Below the pieces are notes generated by a model. That model saw nothing but the letters and a program-made list of their open reading frames with translations. It had not been told where the DNA came from and searched no databases. 6,196 nt of DNA from positions 1 to 6,196 of the forward strand of contig JAAYGH010000339.1 in assembly GCA_012727825.1 (NCBI GenBank), written 5' to 3'. The translations under genes and the position numbers were made by a program. Origin of the DNA: Trueperella sp. GTDB lineage: Bacteria > Actinomycetota > Actinomycetes > Actinomycetales > Actinomycetaceae. This document shows positions 1-3,772 of this stretch, piece by piece (positions within the stretch are counted from its first letter, which is position 1; every line of letters starts with the position of its first letter).

Positions 1-647
1 CGGCTCTCCTTCTTGGACTTGCCATCATCCCGGGTTGGCCCATCATTCTCGGCCTCACAAATCGCAGCGTCTCCAGAGCAATCATGGCCATCACCCTCGT
101 CGTCGCCCTCGCCGCCGCATACTTCGGCACGGTCTCCACCACGTGGGTCGTGGCGGCTGGTGCCATTCTCCTTAGTTTCGTTGGAGAAATGTTTCGGCGC
201 GACGGTCGTATCCATCTCATCGAACACATCTCAGCCTCGGCGGGCGGCGCGATGATCATGATCTCCGCATCGTTTTGGGTACATGCAGCCGGGGCATGGG
301 ACCGAGAGATCCATTCGCTCCCAGACCCCGGCACTATGGTTGGGCTGACAATCGCCATCGCGATCGCCGTCGCCGCACTCATCCACGGTTTTGACTCGGA
401 CAACGCAAATTGGCTCGGAATTCTCAACGCAACGATCGCGGGTGGCGTCGCGGGGTTCCTCCTTGGCGGCCCGTTCTGGGTGGGCCTTCTTGTCGGGGCT
501 ACGGTCGGCCTGTTCTACGCCGTCGTTCGCCGCGGACTGGATTCCTTCGAACGCCCGCTCACCTGGGTCCAAGGCATCACAAAATCGCTGTTGCCACACT
601 GTTCGCTGGGCGTGATTGGATACGTCTTTACCGCCATTCTGCTTTAA
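1..647 (+). CDS. Multi-pass membrane protein, 5'-truncated, function unknown
   Basis: The reading frame is open from the window edge (first full codon at 3) to the TAA at 645-647, giving 214 visible residues, so the true start lies outside. The ATG at 84 is probably internal: it has no Shine-Dalgarno, and the codons before it encode a hydrophobic stretch containing IIPGWPIILGL that continues the same protein. Counting from the first visible codon, hydrophobic segments lie at about 1-18, 28-44, 48-63, 80-97, 111-129, 138-173 (probably two helices) and 197-214. The loop at 64-76 (FRRDGRIHLIEHI) is charged. I recognise no catalytic motif and no family; several actinobacterial permease-like hypothetical proteins would look like this. 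The protein ends directly in a membrane segment (FTAILL), with no C-terminal tail. The downstream nitrobindin-like gene starts 9 bp after the stop, in the same direction, but may have its own promoter overlapping this stop codon. Confidence 0.75.
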   Translation, partial: ALLLGLAIIPGWPIILGLTNRSVSRAIMAITLVVALAAAYFGTVSTTWVVAAGAILLSFVGEMFRRDGRIHLIEHISASAGGAMIMISASFWVHAAGAWDREIHSLPDPGTMVGLTIAIAIAVAALIHGFDSDNANWLGILNATIAGGVAGFLLGGPFWVGLLVGATVGLFYAVVRRGLDSFERPLTWVQGITKSLLPHCSLGVIGYVFTAILL

Positions 648-656
648 CCTAGAGGT
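645..656 (+). promoter_or_regulatory. Candidate -10 box for a leaderless nitrobindin-like mRNA
   Basis: TAACCT at 645-650 fits the actinobacterial TANNNT -10 consensus and ends 6 nt before the A of the ATG at 657, exactly where a -10 lies if that A is the transcription start. The only purine-rich tract, AGAGG at 651-655, is one base from the ATG, too close for a Shine-Dalgarno. No good -35 is visible. The hexamer contains the stop codon of the upstream gene. This is inference from spacing only. Confidence 0.35.
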
Positions 657-1265
657 ATGGCTATCCGACTTCCCGAGAATCTGGCTCCCGAAAATTATCC
701 CCTCGCGTGGCTTATCGACACGTGGCACGGAGCGGGCGTCCTTGAGTACGACAACATTGAGGCGGCAGCCTACCTGCACGAACTAACGATCGACTCCGTC
801 GATGGCGGTCCCTACGTCCGCTTCGTCTCGCGGGTGTGGTTGGCGAATGAGCCGGCGAGCGCAGTGGACAAGGAAGCACCCGGGCAGGCCAGCTACGATT
901 CGCTGACGAAGGAGCGGTTGTGGCAAACAGAGACGGGCTATATTCGCGTCAATCCTGAGGCCACCACGCGCGCGGACGGCGCTGTCGAGCTCGAGGCAAC
1001 GGTCGCATCGCCCACAGGCACCGCCCAGCTGTGGGTCGGCCTGATTTCTGGGCCACGTATGCAGATGGTTACTGACACCATCGTGCGCTCCGGCTCCGCC
1101 GCCGACCTCCAGGCCGCCAAGTTCGTAGGCGGTAGCGTGGCCTCTGACTTCTTTTACGCCTACGACATGGAGGCGTTCGGCTTCGAGATGCGTAGCTATC
1201 TGGCGGGTCGGCTGTCACGCCAATTTGACGACGACGCCGACGCGCACGAAACGCCCAGCGTGTAA
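657..1265 (+). CDS. Ferric nitrobindin-like / FABP-fold protein (DUF1794 type)
   Basis: The 202-residue product matches the nitrobindin-like family of ten-stranded beta-barrels related to fatty-acid-binding proteins and found across actinobacteria. Visible landmarks are the N-terminal barrel motif W18-L-I-D-T-W-H-G-A-G (family pattern GxWxGxG), the strand ending VRFVSRVW at 54-61, ETGYIRV at 92-98, ASPTGTAQLWVG at 117-128, and the C-terminal helix/strand YDMEAFGFEMRSYLAGRLSR at 169-188. In haem-binding nitrobindins a histidine in this last segment (usual form PHLxAxLxR) ligates the iron; here the position is Tyr181. The first Gly of GxWxGxG is Asp21. The protein therefore belongs to the 'ferric nitrobindin-like' subgroup lacking the ligand, and haem binding or peroxynitrite isomerase activity should not be assumed. 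It is presumably cytosolic: no signal peptide is seen. An acidic tail (FDDDADAHE) follows the barrel. The start at 657 is the first in-frame ATG and fits the family N-terminus. Confidence 0.82.
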   Translation: MAIRLPENLAPENYPLAWLIDTWHGAGVLEYDNIEAAAYLHELTIDSVDGGPYVRFVSRVWLANEPASAVDKEAPGQASYDSLTKERLWQTETGYIRVNPEATTRADGAVELEATVASPTGTAQLWVGLISGPRMQMVTDTIVRSGSAADLQAAKFVGGSVASDFFYAYDMEAFGFEMRSYLAGRLSRQFDDDADAHETPSV

Positions 1266-1341
1266 GTTGCGGCGCTGTGGTGGGGCCCGCAAAAAAGATC
1301 ACGCGAGGCACTCTTGTTCGCACACCTACTGAATAACAACC

Positions 1342-1347
1342 GAGGAG
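1342..1347 (+). promoter_or_regulatory. Shine-Dalgarno deciding the start of the small acidic gene
   Basis: GAGGAG lies 5 nt before the ATG at 1353. It selects this start over an in-frame ATG at 1314, which has no such element and would add 13 residues. Confidence 0.8.
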
Positions 1348-1352
1348 ACACA

Positions 1353-1598
1353 ATGAGTAACGACAAGCATTGGGGCACCGAATTCTACGGTGGCAAGGAT
1401 GGCAAGGACGCCAGCGACTCCGAGGCGAAGGAAGAATCGGCCCAGGCAACCGGCGAGGAGGCCGCTGACCAAGCGGAAGAAACTGCCGAGCAAGCCATCG
1501 AATCCGAGAAAGACAACGATCATCAGCCGTCCCACTGGGGGATAGGAATCTACGGAAATAAAGATAAGACGCCAACACAAGAGCAGGCTGACAAGTGA
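1353..1598 (+). CDS. Small acidic protein with duplicated HWGxxxYGxKD motif
   Basis: The 81-residue protein matches no family I know. Its build is striking: residues 6-18 read HWGTEFYGGKDGK and residues 61-72 read HWGIGIYGNKDK, so the motif H-W-G-x-x-[FI]-Y-G-x-K-D occurs twice, exactly 55 residues apart. Between them, residues 21-56 are dominated by Glu, Asp, Ala, Gln and Ser with no large hydrophobics (for example AADQAEETAEQAIE), which suggests a charged, helical or disordered linker. There is no signal peptide, membrane segment or cysteine. The start is fixed by GAGGAG at 1342-1347. The TGA stop (1596-1598) overlaps the GTG start of ygfZ (1595-1597), so the two are probably translationally coupled and the gene heads the ygfZ-DUF2516-dtd operon. 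A real gene is supported by the strong ribosome binding site, the coupled stop and the internal repeat; its function is unknown. Paired aromatic ends on an acidic spacer would suit a bivalent binding peptide, but that is speculation. Confidence 0.8.
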   Translation: MSNDKHWGTEFYGGKDGKDASDSEAKEESAQATGEEAADQAEETAEQAIESEKDNDHQPSHWGIGIYGNKDKTPTQEQADK

Positions 1599-2752
1599 AA
1601 ATTTCCCGTACGTTGCCAGGCGCAATCATGGACGAGAACCTTGACGTGCCCAGCCATTACTCGAATCCCTTCGCTGAGGGCAATCAGCTCGCGGAAGGAA
1701 AGGCTTTCACGGATCTTTCCTTCCTCGAAATCATCACGGTCTCGGGCGCGGACCGCATCACGTGGTTGCACAATCTCACCACGCGTGACTTCGCGTCGCT
1801 GGCGGTGGGGGAGTCGTCGGAAATGATGCTCCTTGGCCCGAACGGCCACGTCGAATTCACGGCTGGCGTGATCGACGACGGCGAGCGCACCTGGTTTATT
1901 CTGGACCAGAAACAGGCCCAGCCTTTTGCGGATTTCCTCGACTCGATGATGTTCCGGATGCGGGTCGAGATCGACCAGCCGGACCTCGGCGTCGTCGGTG
2001 TTATGGTTCCCGCCTCTGAATTGTCGGAGCAAGCCCTCGCGCATGCGACCATCGTCTGGGAAGACCCGTGGCCGCGCACGCTGCCCGGCGGAGCGCATTA
2101 CGGTGTGACTGACGAGGAGCACCCGGCGAAAGATTCAAGCCGAACGCTGCTCGTCGTCGCCAAGGATGAGCCGATCGTGGAAACCCTGATCGCCGCAGGC
2201 ATGGTGCCTGCTGGAATCACGGCGTGGGAGGCGAAGCGAATTTCGGATTGGCGTCCGCGCCCGAACACTGAAGCCGCTGGTCAGGTGCTTCCGCATGAGC
2301 TCGATTGGCTACGGACGGCCGTGCACTTGGACAAGGGCTGTTATCGCGGGCAGGAGACAGTGGCCAAGCTCGTCAACCTCGGAAAGCCGCCGCGTCGCCT
2401 CACATACTTGTACCTTGAGGGCCCGGAGGGTGATCTGCCCGAGCCGGGCGCGGACGTGATGCTCGGCGAGCGCGTTGTGGGTCAGCTGACCTCGGTCGCG
2501 CGCGATTCGGAGGACGGCCCGGTCGCTCTTGCGCTGCTTCGGCGTAACACCGCCGACGACGCCCAGCTCCAAGTCGGCGCCTTCGAAGCTGTACAGGAGC
2601 CGATCGTGGCCCGTGAGGGTAAGTCTTCGGCGTCGCCGACGGAACGCCCCGGGCAAGGGCTGCGCCGCGGCAAGCGTGCAGGTGGGCCTGGAAGTAGTGA
2701 TGGCGGAGCTGGCGGATTCGGCAGCTCCCGAGGCGGCCTAGGCTCTAGCTAA
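1595..2752 (+). CDS. ygfZ: Folate-binding protein YgfZ (GcvT-like, Fe-S/tRNA modification)
   Basis: YgfZ proteins are cytosolic GcvT-like folate-binding proteins that help maintain certain Fe-S enzymes, including the tRNA-modifying MiaB in E. coli. The signature K-G-C-Y-R-G-Q-E is intact at residues 247-254, with Cys249 the essential conserved cysteine. Other landmarks are FTDLSFLEIITVSGADRITW (38-57) and LHNLTTRDF (58-66), the GcvT-like N-terminal folate domain, and WEAKRISDWRPRP (211-223) before the signature. The GTG at 1595 is preferred over the ATG at 1628: actinobacterial homologues begin with an LPGA motif, seen here at residues 7-10 and lost with the later start; GTG also overlaps the previous stop, and GAGCAGG at 1581-1587 gives a Shine-Dalgarno. 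The 385-residue length exceeds the roughly 326 of E. coli YgfZ, mainly because of a C-terminal tail (about 341-385) that is basic and then Gly/Ser-rich, with GPGSS, GFGSS and GLGSS. The TAA overlaps the next ATG by one base. Confidence 0.92.
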   Translation: MKISRTLPGAIMDENLDVPSHYSNPFAEGNQLAEGKAFTDLSFLEIITVSGADRITWLHNLTTRDFASLAVGESSEMMLLGPNGHVEFTAGVIDDGERTWFILDQKQAQPFADFLDSMMFRMRVEIDQPDLGVVGVMVPASELSEQALAHATIVWEDPWPRTLPGGAHYGVTDEEHPAKDSSRTLLVVAKDEPIVETLIAAGMVPAGITAWEAKRISDWRPRPNTEAAGQVLPHELDWLRTAVHLDKGCYRGQETVAKLVNLGKPPRRLTYLYLEGPEGDLPEPGADVMLGERVVGQLTSVARDSEDGPVALALLRRNTADDAQLQVGAFEAVQEPIVAREGKSSASPTERPGQGLRRGKRAGGPGSSDGGAGGFGSSRGGLGSS

Positions 2753-3093
2753 TGTTTGAAGTGAGTTCATTCTTGTCGTTGCTGTTCGCCACGATTTTGC
2801 CCCTCGCGCTAACTGGTCTGTTCGTGTGGGGATTCGTGGACGCGCTCATGCGTCCAGCACGGCAGTTCGAACTCGCGGGCAGGTCGAAAAACTTCTGGCT
2901 AGGCATCTTGGGCGGCGGCGGCCTGCTCTTTTTTGCGGTGCGCATGCTGCGATTGTGGTTCCCATTCGCCGGGTGGGTGAGCCTCGGATTCCTCATTGCC
3001 GCAGTGTTTTATCTCGGGCCTGAACGCCAGCGGATGGGACCGCGCTGGACGGATCGTGGCCCACGGCGTCGCCAATCTAGGGGTGGATGGTAA
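2752..3093 (+). CDS. DUF2516-type small membrane protein
   Basis: The 113-residue protein resembles the actinobacterial DUF2516 family of unknown function. Family-like landmarks are a first membrane helix (about residues 5-27), then FVDALMRPARQFELAGRSKNFWLGILG (28-54), matching the conserved arrangement of an Asp, Arg-Pro, a Phe, AG[KR] and a Trp before helix two. Two further hydrophobic stretches follow (about 49-66 and 69-88), ending in AAVFYLGPE near the usual YLxDVRP position. The tail (89-113) is strongly basic (RQRMGPRWTDRGPRRRQSRGG) and probably cytoplasmic, since it follows the last helix and is rich in Arg. The start ATG at 2752 overlaps the ygfZ stop (TAATG), so translation is likely reinitiated or coupled; its own stop overlaps the dtd start in the same way. 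No function can be inferred beyond membership of this operon. Confidence 0.75.
   Translation: MFEVSSFLSLLFATILPLALTGLFVWGFVDALMRPARQFELAGRSKNFWLGILGGGGLLFFAVRMLRLWFPFAGWVSLGFLIAAVFYLGPERQRMGPRWTDRGPRRRQSRGGW
3079..3083 (+). promoter_or_regulatory. Shine-Dalgarno deciding the dtd start
   Basis: AGGGG lies 9 nt before the ATG at 3093 but only 3 nt before the alternative in-frame ATG at 3087. Together with the family N-terminus (M-R-x-V-[IV]-Q-R-V) this fixes the start at 3093. Confidence 0.65.
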
Positions 3094-3542
3094 TGCGAAG
3101 TGTGATTCAGCGCGTTAAGCGTGCGAAGGTCACCGTGGATGAGCGCGTGGTGGGCGACATCGGGCCGGGCCTGTGCGTGCTCGTGGGAGTGACTCACGGC
3201 GACGGGCCCGCCGAGATTGAAAAGACGGCCCGCAAGATTGCGCAGTTGAAGTTGCTACGCGGCCCTGATGGATCCGACGACGTCGGTGCGAGGGTTTCTG
3301 CCGAAGAGTCCGGCGCTCCCGTGCTGCTCGTTTCGCAATTTACCCTGTACGCAGATGTGCGTAAGGGGCGAAAGCCGAGCTGGTCGCATGCGGCCGGGGG
3401 CGACGTGGCTGAGCCCCTGTTTGCCCAGCTCGTGCAGGCCGTGCGCGAGTATGGTCTGCAGGTTGAGGTTGGCGAATTTGGGGCGATGATGGATGTCGAG
3501 CTCGTGAACGACGGCCCGTTTACGATTATTTTCGAAACCTGA
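3093..3542 (+). CDS. dtd: D-aminoacyl-tRNA deacylase
   Basis: DTD hydrolyses D-amino acids (and glycine mischarged on tRNA-Ala) from tRNA, a cytosolic proofreading step done by a homodimer. The 149-residue length is normal for the family. Both hallmark motifs are intact: SQFTL at 81-85, with the conserved Thr84, and NDGPFT at 139-144, holding the Gly141-Pro142 pair that forms the cross-subunit cis-Pro motif used for chiral exclusion. The N-terminus MRSVIQRVKRAKVTVD is typical. The stretch LYADVRKGRKPSW (85-97) is the actinobacterial form of the segment after SQFTL. ATG 3093 is chosen over the in-frame ATG 3087 because homologues start at this M-R and because AGGGG at 3079-3083 is better spaced. 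The ATG overlaps the upstream TAA by one base. It is the last gene of the coupled operon; two hairpins follow its stop. Confidence 0.95.
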   Translation: MRSVIQRVKRAKVTVDERVVGDIGPGLCVLVGVTHGDGPAEIEKTARKIAQLKLLRGPDGSDDVGARVSAEESGAPVLLVSQFTLYADVRKGRKPSWSHAAGGDVAEPLFAQLVQAVREYGLQVEVGEFGAMMDVELVNDGPFTIIFET

Positions 3543-3555
3543 CGTCGTTGAGTTA

Positions 3556-3588
3556 GTGCGGACATCTGGCTTACTTGGCTGTCTGCAC
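3556..3588 (+). terminator. Hairpin after dtd, weak terminator candidate
   Basis: GTGCGGACA (3556-3564) pairs with TGTCTGCAC (3580-3588) over nine base pairs with one G-T, around a 15-nt loop, 13 nt after the dtd stop. No U-run follows directly (the next T-rich stretch is CTTTTAT near 3603-3609), so it is not a classical intrinsic terminator. It may protect the 3' end or assist termination. Confidence 0.35.
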
Positions 3589-3621
3589 GTCGGCATTTCC
3601 GGCTTTTATCCTAGGCCAAAC

Positions 3622-3669
3622 GTCCCGAAACAGGCAAATCACCGCATTTGCACCTGTTGGGAACGGGAC
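3622..3669 (+). terminator. Long imperfect inverted repeat, terminator or operator
   Basis: Three successive arms pair in order: GTCCCG (3622-3627) with CGGGAC (3664-3669), ACAGG (3630-3634) with CCTGT (3653-3657), and CAAAT (3635-3639) with ATTTG (3646-3650), around the loop CACCGC. Small asymmetric internal loops separate the arms. The tract AATTCCATTTTT follows at 3670-3681, so the structure could terminate the dtd operon. It also lies upstream of the transporter promoter region and could be a protein-binding site. Confidence 0.4.
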
Positions 3670-3706
3670 AATTCCATTTTTCGTGGGTTTTCGTTGCCTG
3701 AGTCAC

Positions 3707-3712
3707 TAAGAT
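3707..3712 (+). promoter_or_regulatory. Candidate -10 box for the transporter gene
   Basis: TAAGAT fits the TANNNT consensus and lies 60 nt before the chosen ATG. At the usual distance the upstream sequence is TGGGTT (3684-3689), a poor -35. A start near 3719 would give a leader of about 54 nt that includes the inverted repeat at 3742-3759. Confidence 0.3.
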
Positions 3713-3741
3713 GAAAGCGACAGCAGATGCACGCATGTAAA

Positions 3742-3759
3742 CGCATCAATGATGATGCG
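3742..3759 (+). promoter_or_regulatory. Perfect inverted repeat upstream of transporter SD
   Basis: CGCATCA (3742-3748) and TGATGCG (3753-3759) are perfect 7-bp arms around ATGA. The element ends 4 nt before the Shine-Dalgarno GGAG. GATGC at 3726-3730 can pair with GCATC at 3743-3747 instead, so two mutually exclusive hairpins, or two overlapping operator half-site pairs, are possible. The position suggests repression of the sugar transporter by a DNA-binding regulator, or an RNA structure controlling ribosome access. Confidence 0.45.
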
Positions 3760-3763
3760 GATT

Positions 3764-3767
3764 GGAG
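3764..3767 (+). promoter_or_regulatory. Shine-Dalgarno deciding the transporter start
   Basis: GGAG (in TTGGAG) lies 5 nt before the ATG at 3773. The upstream ATGs at 3749, 3752 and 3755 in the same frame have no such element and lie inside the inverted repeat, so 3773 is preferred. Confidence 0.75.
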
Positions 3768-3772
3768 TTGGC

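Noticed and set aside
84..647. ATG at 84 as the real start of the first gene
   Set aside because: The frame is open to the window edge, the upstream codons encode a continuing hydrophobic segment, and no Shine-Dalgarno precedes 84.
231..779. Long open frame on the minus strand (182 codons) and similar antisense frames
   Set aside because: They lie opposite well-supported genes, have no family resemblance or ribosome binding site, and are rich in Arg/Pro/Ser, as expected for shadows in GC-rich DNA.
1267..1292. TTGCGG/CCGCAA hairpin after the nitrobindin-like gene as a terminator
   Set aside because: On the + strand it is followed by A residues, not T; the stem is only 6 bp and the run of T would precede it on the minus strand.
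1533..1568. IYGNKDK as a pediocin-type (YGNGV) bacteriocin motif
   Set aside because: The motif is at the C-terminal end rather than the N-terminus of a mature peptide. There are no cysteines or double-Gly leader, and no immunity or export genes.
3749..3772. Upstream starts for the transporter at 3749, 3752 or 3755
   Set aside because: They lie within the inverted repeat and lack a Shine-Dalgarno, whereas GGAG is correctly spaced for the ATG at 3773.
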